Notes: generated by a model not told the origin, from the letters alone. A stretch of 58,914 bases of DNA from Bondarzewia mesenterica (GCA_004802705.1 SGPL01000166.1:1-58914), one strand, 5' to 3'; counted from the first letter of the stretch, positions 1 through 11,796 are shown. Numbers and translations: made by a program.

Positions 1-392
1 GTTAACAAGGGCACATACCAAGAAACACGACTATCGCACATGCTGTTTCAACCGTCAACCGCATTGTCGTAGCAGGATCATCGACCTCAGAGAAAATCTC
101 CACGGTCGGTGAAATGCATGACAATTTGTGAATGCGAATAGCAATCGTAGGGCCCATCTGTACTTGACTGTGTTCGATGACAGTCAGTCCAACAGATACT
201 TATATCTATAATATGTGAGGCGACATCAAACTGTCTGAAAGAACATGGCAGCAGAAACACCTTGGCGAAGATTGCTCTGATTGGAAGCATTAGTACTGGT
301 AGCTGGGAAACTGGTCGACCAGCTGGAGGTTCCAACTTCTATTGAGTTGAAGGAGTGCACAACCAGCATCAAGTCCTCACCGTATCAATACT
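1..392. other. Intergenic, no gene recognised
   Basis: Only short open frames occur here, without recognisable motifs or splice-consistent continuation. The last bases before the F-box stop codon share a short stretch (TATCAATACTTCA) with the same position next to the second F-box copy near 5,825, so the duplicated F-box unit reaches slightly past the stop codon. Confidence 0.4.
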
Positions 393-1844
393 TCATGGGA
401 AATTTAAGGTGAGTCCCTCCGAGCAACAGGCGGCAATGCGAGCATGGACCTCCGGACTTGCTCTCTGCATCTGATTCCAATGACTTTGGTCGAGAGAAAT
501 TGAAGAGAGTCGAGAGACGGGTTTTCCATCTCCATCCACCGCGTTCGACGGCAATCGCCAACGCGATTCTATCGCATCCGCCAAAGACTTGTCGATGTCA
601 TCAGAGATTCCAAGTAGTCTCAGGTCGAACATGTCAAACACGTCGCGATCGATCTCGAGCATCTCAAGTCGTGTATTCTGACCAAAAACCAGTCTTCCTG
701 ATTCAGAAAATCGAAGAATGAGGGAGGCGAAAATTGCGGCAGCGTATCCCGTCCGGCCGAAAAACAAAGACGCGAGGTTCGGCAAATTCTCCAGGACACG
801 CATCAGCTCTTCATCGGGCACGTGTACTCGTATGAGAGCCATGCTGAGTATGGAAGAAGCGCAAGGAGAAAGAAGTTCAACAAGCGCCGTATGTAAGAGC
901 GGGGCCTGCATTGATTGACCTGCGCATAGTTGAAGATGTTGCAACTCAGGCAATATCAGCGCGCGAAGAGTAGAATCGAGTATGAGTGAATTCGGGACGG
1001 TCAGTCTCAGCTCACGCAGTCGGGGAATGGTGACACGGAACGTGGGACAAATCCACTGGGAGCATGACCAGATGTGGACTCCAAGAAGAATCAGATTCCT
1101 GCATTGGCCCGCGTTGGCTAAAATTTGCGCCATATCGAACACAGGATATTGGCAGTCAAAAATAGGACAATCCACAATGAGATGTGTCAAATTCGGCCAC
1201 GGTAGCCCAAGCCCAACAAAACTAGGTTGCCAATAGATCAACATCGAGCGAAGACGTGGGGCAGCAGATCGTACGCATGCCAGCAGACCATATGTGCAAG
1301 ATTCTGCATCGAAGTCGGAATTCAGGTCTAAACTTTCCAGGAAACGAAAGGAAACGACCGAGAGGGAGGGGAAGACGTGACCCATCACACCTTCGATCAT
1401 GATACTCTTCCAGCGATGAGCATGACGACAGAGAATGTCCAGAAGACGAGAAAACGAACGTGGATCTTGCGATACCAGATAGCAAGAGATAGGCAAAGCT
1501 CCCGACAATGGAAGCCAAGCGTCCACGACTTTGCAGAATGATTCGACAGACTCGTCACTCCACGCCCTCGTGTCTGATATGCTGAACTCGTTCCATAATC
1601 GAGGCGACGAAAGCGCGATGGCTCGCCATTGCTTGCAAACGCGCGTGAGTAGAATCGGAACGGCATCGACAGAGATTGGCTGTTGAGGATCATCAGGAAG
1701 GGCCTGGAAAAATATCTCTGAGATGACCTCGGGAGGACAATGCACTGGCAAAATGTCTGCATGACGGTAGCTGATTTCTGGTGAAGAGCAGGAAGGCAGA
1801 GGGAACAGATATGAATGAGCTGACATTGCGGGAGTCACAAACAC
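393..1844 (-). CDS. F-box-like protein, paralog 1
   Basis: Open frame of 483 codons. Around residues 33-85 lies an F-box-like segment: LPVHCPPEVISEIFF, then LTRVCKQWRAIALSSPRLWNE. This is the usual basidiomycete F-box pattern, which in other members binds Skp1 in SCF ubiquitin ligases. The rest is leucine-rich (for example HLQLCAG, LENLPNLASL), as expected of a degenerate LRR substrate-binding region, and no catalytic motif is seen. Its nearest relative in the window is the copy at 19143-20594, which has the same length and shares about 170 bp of upstream sequence. The start used is the ATG giving MFVTPAMSAH. A TTCACCAG before the F-box could also be a 3' splice site, so the first ~30 residues are uncertain. 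The substrate is unknown. Confidence 0.82.
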   Translation of the reverse strand: MFVTPAMSAHSYLFPLPSCSSPEISYRHADILPVHCPPEVISEIFFQALPDDPQQPISVDAVPILLTRVCKQWRAIALSSPRLWNEFSISDTRAWSDESVESFCKVVDAWLPLSGALPISCYLVSQDPRSFSRLLDILCRHAHRWKSIMIEGVMGHVFPSLSVVSFRFLESLDLNSDFDAESCTYGLLACVRSAAPRLRSMLIYWQPSFVGLGLPWPNLTHLIVDCPIFDCQYPVFDMAQILANAGQCRNLILLGVHIWSCSQWICPTFRVTIPRLRELRLTVPNSLILDSTLRALILPELQHLQLCAGQSMQAPLLHTALVELLSPCASSILSMALIRVHVPDEELMRVLENLPNLASLFFGRTGYAAAIFASLILRFSESGRLVFGQNTRLEMLEIDRDVFDMFDLRLLGISDDIDKSLADAIESRWRLPSNAVDGDGKPVSRLSSISLDQSHWNQMQRASPEVHARIAACCSEGLTLNFP

Positions 1845-2022
1845 CGCAAAGGCGTACTAATACAAGGCGGACAGAGGTCACTGGAGGTCACCGCAGACAG
1901 CTATAACGAGTACAAGGAACAGAGTCAGAGTGAATGCGAGAGTCTGCGAGAGTTCAACGAGGTTCAAATATCAGCGCGCGCAGATGACGTGATTTACGAA
2001 TCGTAAGGCAAAGCGCTTCATC
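1845..2022. repeat. Upstream region shared with F-box paralog 3
   Basis: About 170 bp upstream of the minus-strand F-box gene closely match 20,595-20,761 upstream of the third copy. Shared landmarks include GGCGGACAGAGGTCACTGGA and CAGATGACGTGATTT. The duplication therefore copied the promoter together with the gene. The second copy (5838-7256) lacks this upstream sequence. Confidence 0.75.
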
Positions 2023-2444
2023 CTCTGTTCACTCGTCCAGCCTCCTTCGACCCGTTCGTCCATTATTGACAACTAGAACGGTTAGGTATTACTGCTGGAT
2101 GCCTAGCCATCCAACTCCAAGCCCCTTAGTCGACGACTGCCATCCCGAAGCCTCAGACCAGTCGAGAAGGAGGACGAGTAGAGCGTCATGAAAGATATGG
2201 GACGATGCATGGTCAGCGCATGCACCGTTGACATACTGTACAATCAAGTGAGATCTTCCTCGGTAAACTGTACTTTCCACATTTCTTGCAGAAGCGACAT
2301 CAGCTTCGGGCAAAGTGAATGAACATTGCTATGGTCGATAAGCAGGAGCAATGCACAGAACTGCAGAAGATGAAGGACATTAATTATTCGTGAGGAAACA
2401 AAATTGATCATGCGTACTCTTCACTCAAAAGCTCGTCACCTTCC
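2023..2444. other. Intergenic, nothing recognised
   Basis: No coding pattern or repeat was recognised between the duplicated F-box promoter and the inverted H-gene relic. Confidence 0.4.
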
Positions 2445-3660
2445 CGTGTCGCCCCCATAGCCGACGTGCACCTTCTCCCTGATCCTCCCATCTGCCACTA
2501 CTCTCGTCTGTCCTCCATGACTTGTATGCACAGAAACACAAGCAACGTGCAGTGAGTTTCTATCATGCGCCAGCGCCGCTCCCGTTCCATCGGCCTTATG
2601 ATGCCATAACTACTGATTATGGACGATTGACATTTGTCGTCCACCAGATAGGTTCGTGTCATTTCCCCATTGCATTGCTCCAGTACATGATGTATGGTTG
2701 TAATTGACTGCTGTGGACGAACAGTCGTCGGCTTGGCCCTTCGACTCACCATGGTACGGTCTCGGGCATTGGCGAAGGCTCGAGGAAGAACACCTCGATA
2801 CTACCATCCTGCGATGTGACGTTCATCGATACGGAAGTTTCGCCCTCCGCTTGTTAGGAACAATGGGCGATTTCCCTTTGTCAGCTTCCGCGGTCTTGGT
2901 GTCGTCGACTCAACTCTTCTTTAAGTTCGGGTGAGTGATCGTTCCGCGTCATTGTCACCATCTTATTCTTTGACCCATGCTCTTGGCCTCTTTATCGGCT
3001 TATAGCGGGTTTCCTCTGCTGACGAGGAGAGTTGTCTTTCCAATACTGTACCAGAGGCTGTGAGTTCGTCCTCCCAGCGCTCCGGTAAGTGACGAATCAG
3101 CTTCTGCTACCGGTATGTATACCTGGACATAGATCGATGCAGCTGCGTATATACCTATATCTGAACCGTGACTCGCGTTCCTGCAAATGAAAAAGAAGTC
3201 AATGGTGCAGCCTCTGTCTGATAATTTGCTTCGACTGGGAGAATCATGGCTTGCGGAGCGATGGAGGTGACAGTTCACGTCATGTGCTGTAGTTCGTTTT
3301 CTCATCTCCCTGTAGCTTTAGTCTCCCCGAGGCATAGTACTCACTGGTCAACCTTCGTGCGTCAGGATCCTTATGCAGCCTGGAAGTCTTCGATTGGATG
3401 GCGCGGGACGACCTTTCGTACATGTGGTGCTAGACAACGCCAACTGCACGTCAACGTTGGAGTGCCAGGTTGAAACGCGGTCATCGCAAGGTGAGCAGGA
3501 AGAAATGAAAGTAGGTCATTACGGGACCTTTTATTTTCATGGTTCTCGGACAGCTGTCTGAGTAAAGCCGTCTTCTCATCATTCTTGTCTGAATGTAGGT
3601 CTTTCATCTTCCTTAGCCGAAGGATAGAGTTGAAGAGCTGACGGTGCATGGCGCACTTCC
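2445..3660 (-). pseudogene. Inverted, decayed third copy of gene H
   Basis: Read on the minus strand, this stretch aligns piece by piece with gene H at 15.5-16.5 kb and 41.8-42.8 kb. About 3,560-3,370 matches the first exon region (CDDRVSTWHSNVDVQ against CDDSVSIWAFLSTLS). About 3,160-3,000 matches the start of exon 2 (YAAASIYVQVY, then SSLTGALGG). About 2,830-2,450 matches the C-terminal region and 3' flank (SIEVFFLEPSPMP, IMYWSNAM). The reading frame is broken by TGA after the PMPETVPW motif, by a second TGA after NAMGK, and by length changes, so no full product is possible. Its divergence is clearly greater than between the two intact copies, so it is an older copy. It lies in inverse orientation beside F-box paralog 1. 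Confidence 0.8.
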
Positions 3661-5837
3661 TATATACTTAGTGGACAAGATTCGCCTTTGCTGGCTTTTT
3701 GGTCTCTCCATATTTCATCTTGCCTGCACACGTCGGACCTTCACCACTGTCAGCACCACTTCACATCCGGCCGGAGTATTTACCTCAAGAGAGTGCTGCT
3801 ATATTTACGATACTAGTCATCACCTTTTCCCTCACATCCATTGACCTTGAGGATGGACGACGGGACGGGAAAATGCTCATCCCAGTTCTCATACTTTGGT
3901 CCAGGTGGCTGCTTGAGCAGATTCGACTCGCAAGCATCTATGTGGCCCTTGATAAGCTTTCATATTGCCTCTGTAGGTCCATCCGTTGTATGTCAGTGTC
4001 TGCTCTCTATCGTCCCGTTCTAAACCATTCCACGAGCATCACCGAAGGCTTACCGGAGCGTCTTTCCATCTAGAGCGTTGCCAGGCGTTGACTTCATAAT
4101 GCGCTCTGTATTCTCAACACCGAACCAAGCGCCTCGAGAACGGTGGCCTAGCTCCAGGCGCGGAGATCGGGATTTTCATGTCTTCCCATATTCAAGATAG
4201 TTCTGTCATGAACGATGGCGAGCGTTGTACGCATCACCACTCTGTTGAGATTTTCCTTCTTCATGAGATCCAGATAGTTCAGGCGCAAGTCAATCTTACT
4301 CCTACTATTGTTACTACACTGCACTGCCCTACGTCCATGATGGAAGCTGCCGCTTCAGCGAGAATGGGTCCTGAGCACAAACATGGCCACCGTAGGCCGG
4401 GATCAAGAACACCATCCGCATATGGCCGTCAACAAGGCTGTTTTCCATATCGACGGCCGCTGTCCTGCTAAGGTCAAAGTCAAGAAGAGTTCGGAAGCTT
4501 CGTTTGGCATCTTGCCATGCGGCTGACCGTGATTGATGTGCAGCGTACGTATTTTCATCGTCGCTTCCTCCATCGCTTGCGCTGTGAATTTGACGCATAT
4601 GCTGTAAGGGAATGACGCATTTGATCAGAGCGACGGCATGTCTGCGAGGAGTGCTTCTCGCTCAATTGCTCGGAACATCCTTCACGAATGAGCGTGACAA
4701 TAATCCCTACCTCGTTTCTCACAGCTACGCCCTCACAACTGCTTCATTGCATATTAAAATTGTCTCCAACTCTGAATAGTTTATCGACGCCCTTACCCAA
4801 CAAATCGACTTCACTGGACGCTTTAGGTGAACTTGCGCCTGACCTTCCCAAGATATCTCAGTCGCACCTGCAGTAATTCTTACTTTGGATGTATAATGCT
4901 GTCCGACGGGGTTCGTGCGCACGGGCAGATTCGCGCACGAACTATTGTCCAACAGCGAGGGCGAGAAGCCGGACGGGGGCAGATTTCCGCATGGTGGAGT
5001 GAAATTTAACATCAACGTCTTGCGTATTTGCTGCTTCGTATCGCTCGATGTCCCTTTTATCATTGCGATGGGCGTGTTGAAATGGAAATATCCGCGGCAT
5101 GAACTACGGATGGAAAGGTTGAGTTGTAAGGACAACAGATTTAGACCTTGATGGGTGTTGTTAAAAAATCATAAATGCGTTCAAAGGCACGGTCAGCCTA
5201 CCACTGGGAGATCTGCAAGAAGCGGACGGAGAGAATGTAGATTCATGATATACCGTCGCCTCCATTGTCTGGGTCTTCACCAAAGCTGTCGTAGTCAATA
5301 TTACCAACGTCCAGTCTCTAACATCTAACATGAATGAGTAGCGGTCGCCATGATGGAAAACCAATGATCAAAATTTACGTGGCCAGCTGTCATTTGTTCG
5401 AGATGGCCGAATTTCAAAACAATCTTCAACCGAGGTGATGAAAAATAAATGGGATCGTCAAGCGCCAGGTGCGGTGATTGTAAATGGTCGACCCTCAATT
5501 TGAGCCGGCAGGGAAAGATGGAGGAACGGTGCTCCCCATCTGAATAGCAAAGAAAACGAATGCAGTTTTATGAATGTGAATGTTGGAATATGAACCGCTG
5601 TTTGGGACTAGCGCAGCCAGAAAGAACGAACACCAGCAGTGAGGATATAAAACGATGAGTCGAGGCGTGGTATATCTCGCGTTGGACATAATACAGATAT
5701 AGGCGGGAAGAGGCACATGGCGGTGGAACTGGTGGGCTACGCAGACACTACCGCCAGCGCCGACTGGAATCAAAGTTAACGTCATAAATCCAGCGCTACA
5801 GGTATTAGGACACACACAACTGTGCCTTATCAATACT
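3661..5837. other. 2.2-kb stretch without a recognised gene
   Basis: Several short frames exist. The minus-strand one at 4,329-4,598 (89 codons, starting MRQIHSASDGG) is the best looking, but it has no recognisable domain and no convincing exons beside it. Nothing here matches the duplicated blocks A or B in the parts compared. Confidence 0.35.
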
Positions 5838-7256
5838 TCAATGGAAATTTAAGGTGAGTCCCTCCGAACAACAGGCGGCAATACGAGCATAGACATCTGG
5901 GCTTGCTGTCTGCATCTCGTCCCAATGACTTGGATGGAGATAAATTGAAGAGAGACGAGAGACAGGCTTCCCGTCCCCATCGACGGCGTTCGGCGGCAGT
6001 CGCCAACGCGATTCAATCGCATCCGCCAAAGGCTTGCTGCTGTCATCAGGGATTCCAAGCAGTCTCCGGTCCAACATGTCGAGCACGTCCCGACCGACCT
6101 GGAGCTTCTCCAGTCGTGTGTTTTGACCAGAAATAAGGTGCCCTGAGCCAGAAAATTGAAGAACGAGTGAGGTGAAAATTACTGCAGCCGATCCTGTCCG
6201 GCTGAGAGACAAAGATGTAAGATTCGGCAGATTCTCCAGGACATGCATCAATTCCTCGTCAGGCACGTCTACTCGTATGAGATCCATGCTGATGATGGAA
6301 GAAGCGCATGGAGAGAAAAGGTCAACGAGCGCCGTATGTAAGAGCGGGGCCTGCACTGATCGACCTGCGCATAGTTCAAGAATTTGCAACTCAGGCAATA
6401 TCAAGGCGCGAAGAGTAGAGTCGAGTATGAGTGAATTCGGGACGGTCAGTCCCAGCTCACGCAGTCGGGGAATGGTGATACGAAACGTGGGACAAATCCA
6501 CTGGGAGCATGACCAGATGTGGACTCCAAGAAGAATCAAATTCCTGCATTGGCCCGCGTTGGCTAAAATTTGTGCCATATCGAACACAGGATAACAGTCA
6601 AAAATAGGAGATTCCACAACGAGATGTGTCAAGTTCGGCCATGGCAGTGCGAGCTCGATGAAAGTGGGTTGCCAATAGATAACCATCGAGCGAAGACGTG
6701 GGGCGGCAGATCGTACGCACGCCAGCAGACCATATATGCAAGATTCTGCGTCGAAGTCGGAATTCAGGTCCAAACTTTCCAGGAAACGAAAGGAAACGAC
6801 CGAGAGGGAGGGGAAGACATGGCCCATCACGCCTTCGATCATGACACTCTTCCAGCGATGAGCATGGCGACAGAGAATGTCCAGAAGACGAGAAAATGAA
6901 CGTGGGTCTTGCGGTACTAGATGGCAAGAGATCGGCAAAGCTCCTGACAAAGGAAGCCAAGCATCCACGACGTTGCAAAAGGATTCGATAGACTCGTCAC
7001 TCCACGCCCTCGTGTCTGATATGCTGAACTCGTTCCATAATCGAGGCGACGAAAGCGCGATGGTTCGCCATTGCTTGCAAACGCGTGTGAGTAGAATCGG
7101 AACAGCATCGATAGAAATTGGCTGTCGAGGATCATCGGGAAGGGCATGGAAAAAGATCTCTGAGATAACCTCAGGAGGACAATCCACTGGCAGGGTCCGA
7201 TGCATGATGCCAAGCGGTAGCTGATCTCTGGTGAATATCAGGAAAGAAGAAGGCAA
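5838..7256 (-). CDS. F-box-like protein, paralog 2
   Basis: Open frame of 472 codons, strongly similar to the copies at 393-1844 and 19143-20594 from the F-box (LPVDCPPEVISEIFF) to the C-terminus (CCSEGLTLNFH). The F-box is followed by the same leucine-rich region and by a conserved tail, LSSIYLHPSHWDEMQ. Upstream of the F-box this copy differs: the first residues (MPSSFLIFTRDQ) read through what looks like an intron end (GATATTCACCAG). A GTAAGC donor lies a little upstream, so the true start may be MHRTLPVD or a short upstream exon. The promoter is not shared with the other two copies. The protein is probably an SCF adaptor of unknown target. Confidence 0.8.
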   Translation of the reverse strand: MPSSFLIFTRDQLPLGIMHRTLPVDCPPEVISEIFFHALPDDPRQPISIDAVPILLTRVCKQWRTIALSSPRLWNEFSISDTRAWSDESIESFCNVVDAWLPLSGALPISCHLVPQDPRSFSRLLDILCRHAHRWKSVMIEGVMGHVFPSLSVVSFRFLESLDLNSDFDAESCIYGLLACVRSAAPRLRSMVIYWQPTFIELALPWPNLTHLVVESPIFDCYPVFDMAQILANAGQCRNLILLGVHIWSCSQWICPTFRITIPRLRELGLTVPNSLILDSTLRALILPELQILELCAGRSVQAPLLHTALVDLFSPCASSIISMDLIRVDVPDEELMHVLENLPNLTSLSLSRTGSAAVIFTSLVLQFSGSGHLISGQNTRLEKLQVGRDVLDMLDRRLLGIPDDSSKPLADAIESRWRLPPNAVDGDGKPVSRLSSIYLHPSHWDEMQTASPDVYARIAACCSEGLTLNFH

Positions 7257-7829
7257 AATATGGACGAGCTTACATTATGAGAGCCAAAAAAAAAACACTA
7301 CAGCGGCTTATAGACGGAGGTCACTCGATACAAGTATCGATGTAAGCAAATGCGGAATACTTACTCAGTAAAGCTTCGGACAGCTGCCGGCACAAGCGCT
7401 CTGTAACCATGCCGCAGCCAAGTTCCTTTTTCAGCAATGTTGGCCCAACATAATCGCACCTTGGTCGCAACACGAAAAAAAAGTAATTTATGCACGTGTA
7501 GCTGTTTGAGAACGTTCGTCTCAGTCCTGGACAACTGCAAGCAGGAAAAAAAGATTCATATTCAAGGCATTGTAGCGATCCATGATACATCAAACTACGT
7601 AGCATGGAAAATCGTGGCGGTCATAGCATACGATCGTACGATATAGTAGTACATAGAGGAAGAGAGATACGTTCGGTGTAGCTGACCAAAGCCAGAGGCA
7701 CCCTTCACGACTCCGGTGCCATTCACGCCGAGCTACCATTGTTTCCGCTGGGAGGCATGTGAGAGCCGCCATGGCTGGTGTTCCCTGCCTCATGCCTGAT
7801 CATGGATTAGCTGTGAGTCGATTATACAG
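7257..7829. other. Intergenic, nothing recognised
   Basis: This lies upstream of F-box paralog 2 and downstream of the tandem-repeat gene. A poly-A run near 7,289 is the only visible peculiarity. Confidence 0.4.
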
Positions 7830-9090
7830 CTAAGGGTTGGAGACGCACCAAAATCCGGGTGTAGGATTGCCATGGGCGTCGAATTGATTGGGTGGAGGGT
7901 ACCAGCCGTGCCAGGATCCAGGCGTAGGATTGCTGTGGGCATTGGGTGGAGCGTTCGAGCCACGCCAAGATCCAGGAGCAGGATTGCCATGGGCATTGGG
8001 TGGAGTGTTCAAGCCGTGCCAAGATCCAGGAGTAGGATTGCCATGAACGTTGAGTGGAGCGTTCGAGCCTCCCCATCCAGGCGTAGGATTGCCGTGGGCG
8101 TTGAGTGGAGCATTCGAGCCGTGCCAAGATCCAGGCGTAAGATTGCCCTGGACATTGAATTGATTGAACGGAGGGTTAGGGATGGCTGCGGGCCCACCGC
8201 CAACGGCGCTGAGCGAGATAAAATGGTGATGACCCGGTTGGAACGGTTGGGGGACCGCGTGCCCTCTTACACAGGGAACAAAGGTATGATCAAAATTCCA
8301 TTGATCAGGAATGTCAAAAGGCCTACGGTTGAGTCGGGTGAATGGCAGCAGCATCCCCGCGACCGCGCTTCGGCGGTGGGTGACTGCGAGAAAAATAGAA
8401 CTGTTAGCTATCACAAAAGTTGGGCGGTGTATTGCATACAGGGCTGCGTTCGCGACATAGGGCGGTGATGCTGGGATCACATGGGCTGGCGGCTGTTGAA
8501 CGGGAGTTGAGCTCGACGCCTGTGGTGGTGAATTAAGGTAAGCTGCCAGATCTTGTGGAGGCATGATGTGGCCGCCATGACTGATATCGCATTGATCGCT
8601 TAGCAGACAGGTTTCAAGTCCAGTTCGCAAGCCAATGACTCACCTCCTAGCCAAAACTGTTTTTCACAAATGAATCATCTGGAAGGTTAAAAATAAATGG
8701 GGGAATACTGCACCTGAATCATTAAGATACCGCTGAAAGATGAAAGGGAGATTCAGTGTTGTCTGCGAGAACTGATGCCATGAAGAACTCACTGCGGCAC
8801 TTTCACTGAACGATCCAACGTCCTTTATCAATTGGGCTAAGTCCGAGTCAGAGACACGACTGTCGCATCGAGATAAGAGGCTGATGTATGATATTATGAG
8901 CGACCATATGAAACACACAAAGGTTCAATTACTTATCAGCTTCCCGTCGCAGGGAATCAGCGACACTGGGAAGGAGGATGCCTACAGAGCGCCACTGTTC
9001 AACTTGCGAGAGGATGAGCTGCGTTTTACCCCTGAGATCAAGCAAACAATTCTTCTTATTCATGTTGATGAAGGGATTGGAGTAGCTCAT
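7830..9090 (-). CDS. Multi-exon gene for an Asn/Pro/Gly/Trp-rich tandem-repeat protein
   Basis: The family is not recognised. Exon 1 (9090-8933) starts at MSYSNPFINMNKK and ends at a GTAATT donor. A 52-bp intron (8932-8881) joins it in frame to exon 2 (8880 to about 8793; LLSRCDSRVSDSDLAQLIKD). At least one further intron is needed before the last exon: GTGAGT at 8792 to TTTCAG at 8733 is a good candidate, but the next junction is ambiguous. The last exon (from about 8,600) begins with a Pro-rich stretch (SSTPVQQPPAHV) and ends in about six 18-residue repeats of the type GSWHGSNAPPNAHGNPTP, up to the TAG at 7830. No signal peptide or membrane segment is visible. The composition suggests a disordered, possibly phase-separating or structural protein (inference). 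Confidence 0.55.
7846..8160. repeat. 54-bp coding minisatellite
   Basis: About six direct repeats of 54 bp, one with a short deletion, encode the 18-residue units of the gene at 7830-9090. Every length change seen is a multiple of three, so the frame is kept. Confidence 0.85.
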
Positions 9091-11796
9091 TGTGATTGCC
9101 ACCGCCTGAGAGATGTGAGTGAGGATGTGAGGTGAAAGGTTATGAAGCATGTATGGTTTACAGTGGAACCTTTATACCTTCGCGAGAACAGAACATACGA
9201 GTCCCGAGTCCCCGTTAGCTAGGTCAACGAGCTTCCCGGCTGAGGATCACATTCAAGGAAGAAGTCCAGTCACTCACTATCACCAGAACGATACGGCATG
9301 GAACGGGAGCGCACAAACACGCATCCCATTTCCTATTATCACGAACTTACCGATGTGTCGCGTGTATAGAGCTGATCAATGCCGCCATCTCAGAGGATGC
9401 CATCTGGCGGATGGTCTCGGGTATCCCTGCTCCAAAGGCGTACAGTTGTGTGATCAGGCTGAGACAATATGTTATGATTGTTATGGGTGTACAAAAGCGG
9501 GAACAACATTGCGTCGACTCAGAACCACCTTTGTATAAAAGGGCAGCTGTCGACTCGATATCGCGCCCAGCGGACTGACAGTGGATGTTTCAGACCTGAG
9601 CCTTGTATTAGTGGCTGCTGACATTGAAAAACGTGGACCAAAAAAATGATTTCTTGTACCTGAAGGAGTAAACTCTTGATATGCTACCATGAACAAGCGT
9701 GCACGGCCTACGATGCTCTACGATGACATTCCTTGCGCAGCTGCTTTAGCAAACGAGCGAAGATAAGACCCGTGGACATGCGTTGCTCGAGTGCTATTGA
9801 CGCATAACCTGCCTTCGAGGATCGAACGGGTATGATCAATCTTGACAGCCTGTGTGACTTTTGATCCAAGGGCAGATGTCCGAGGCGGCGCAGTGTGGCC
9901 CATTTTGATTTTGCGCAGTTCTGGAAATGATTGGAAATCAGCAAAAGCAAGAACTCTGAGGAGATGAATATTCACAGATGTCCATGCGAAGGAGTCATAT
10001 AGAGTAAACACACAGCACCCAGCTGTATTAGTAAACGATTGGATAGTTCGAACCCGATTCAACTGTGGAGTTTGTACATGTTAGGATTCGAAGCCATTGG
10101 CTTCCGAACGAAGCGATTCCTCGAACTCCGACAAGGGTGCCGAACCGTGCCGAACTTCGTCACCGACAACCATTGCTAATATTACTGAATCCTGATCCTT
10201 TATGGATAAGACAGGAATACGGAGGGACTTGAGGTCGACCGGAAAGTCTCGTTAGCACAGCGGTGGAGGTAAAAAGAATCCAGACATATGTGAAGCTTGA
10301 AAGCCGATGAGTTCTCGGAGAGAGAAATGCGTGATGAGCACCCCCATGCTGAAACCCAGTAACGCGCTGCGTTTTCCCGAAATTTCATTTTCCATCGAAT
10401 AAGCCAGACCTAACGTGAAGGAAATCTATTCAACTAGATCATCATCTCGACCATCTGTAATAACATGCCGCACCTGTATTCAAGGGACGTAATGGCCGCC
10501 GTACATGGGCACCTTTTCCCCCTGAATCAAACGAAATAATAGTGTATTGGGGCATGTGAGGACGTCCCGAGACATGGCCTTTCCCTACGTAGGTTGGGAG
10601 GCTCCGATGATATCCTGCGCACACACTAGGACAAAAGAAGGACAGAGGCGAAAGACAATTTGGGTCAGGAGGACGGGTTCTCCAACCTCCGGGATAAATG
10701 AATCTGACAGACGGGACGCACTCACTTCTAGTGCTGTATGTTTGTGACTAAAAAGGAATGGACCTAACTGAGATTTCGTATGTATGATGATGGCCCATGA
10801 GATAGCAGGCAAGATCAAAAAGAGGATACTGTATATGGAGACAATCGCATAAAACAATGGTGCTCAGGAGCCAGGATCGAAGACACAAGGCACTAAAATT
10901 GGTATGGAGGCTGCGATGTGGTCGGGAATAAAAATGTTCTTGTTGCCGCACGAGGCCAGTAAGGGGGTATCCATGCTGTTCAGCCAAAATAAACACGTTC
11001 CCACGTCTCTATGATAATGTTCGGCAGTCAGCAGGCGGGTCCCAAAGAACTGGAAGTCGAACAGTTAGTTCTGATCCCAGCGGGCGAAAAAGATCTCTTT
11101 TGTCTCTGTAGCATGTATCTGATGATCATGGCGGAGAGGCACGTCCTCCGAAAGCGCTCAGACAACATGCAAGCACAACGCTCCACTTCCAGAACTGTCT
11201 CTCCATTAGCGCAGTAAACGTCTGGGCGCACTGCGCAGCCCTAGGCCTGGCATGGGCAGAGAGGAGTATCTAGATTGATAGTGATATGACCTTGGTAGGC
11301 CGATTATTGTCCAGGTAAATTCAAATTGTAAATATTTAGGAAGTTTGTACATGTTAGGATCTAAGGCTATCGACTTCCGAGTCAGGACTCAGCGCGACTC
11401 AGACTCAAATCCAGTCGCGATTAATACTGTACTCGTGACAACCATGTGAACGAGCATGAGAATGATGGACCTTGATGGACGTCCTTGTACGTCACTTTAT
11501 TTTGCTGGTACGCCGAATCACTTTTGCCAATTATACTGAGGCGTTCATGCTCGTGCATTGACTTGAGGAGTAAAGAAGACGAGTATGTTCAACTGCGACA
11601 GCTTATTATTGGCGTTCATTAACTGTCGGGTGCGTGCATATTTTTTTCTCGTTCTTCATCGTTGAATTTGGGAGCTATCATGATTTTCTGGTGTCTGCAA
11701 TCCCATTTGATGATCGATCAAGCTCCGTTTGCGTCAACATCGCCTTACCATCTCCTACGTCTGGTGAGTTCCTGTGGACTCTGTCGCGCGACTTTC
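9091..11796. other. 2.7-kb stretch without a recognised gene
   Basis: Short frames only. A hydrophobic minus-strand frame at 10,585-10,857 (ILFLILPAISWAIII) could be a membrane segment, but no flanking exons or family could be recognised. Two copies of an 18-mer at 10,070 and 11,343 (separate entry) suggest transposon relics. Confidence 0.35.
10070..11448. repeat. Pair of degenerate ~100-bp direct repeats, possible LTR relics
   Basis: GTTTGTACATGTTAGGAT occurs at 10,070-10,087 and at 11,343-11,360. After each, a weaker similarity runs for about 90 bp (GGCTTCCGAA against CGACTTCCGAG) to a GACAACCAT end. The end motif GTGACAACCATGTG of the second copy recurs at 27,537-27,550. The TG...CA ends would suit small solo LTRs, but no target-site duplication was found. 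Confidence 0.35.

Noticed and set aside
893..1762. Minus- and plus-strand short frames inside the F-box genes (for example 1222-1518, 1397-1762, 982-1236)
   Set aside because: They recur at matching places in all F-box copies because the DNA is duplicated; the long F-box frame explains them.
7846..8160. CRISPR-like array
   Set aside because: The repeats are contiguous 54-bp coding units without spacers, in a eukaryotic gene.
10035..10060. tRNA-like B box (AGTTCGAACCC)
   Set aside because: No A box, acceptor-stem pairing or anticodon arm could be found at the right spacing.
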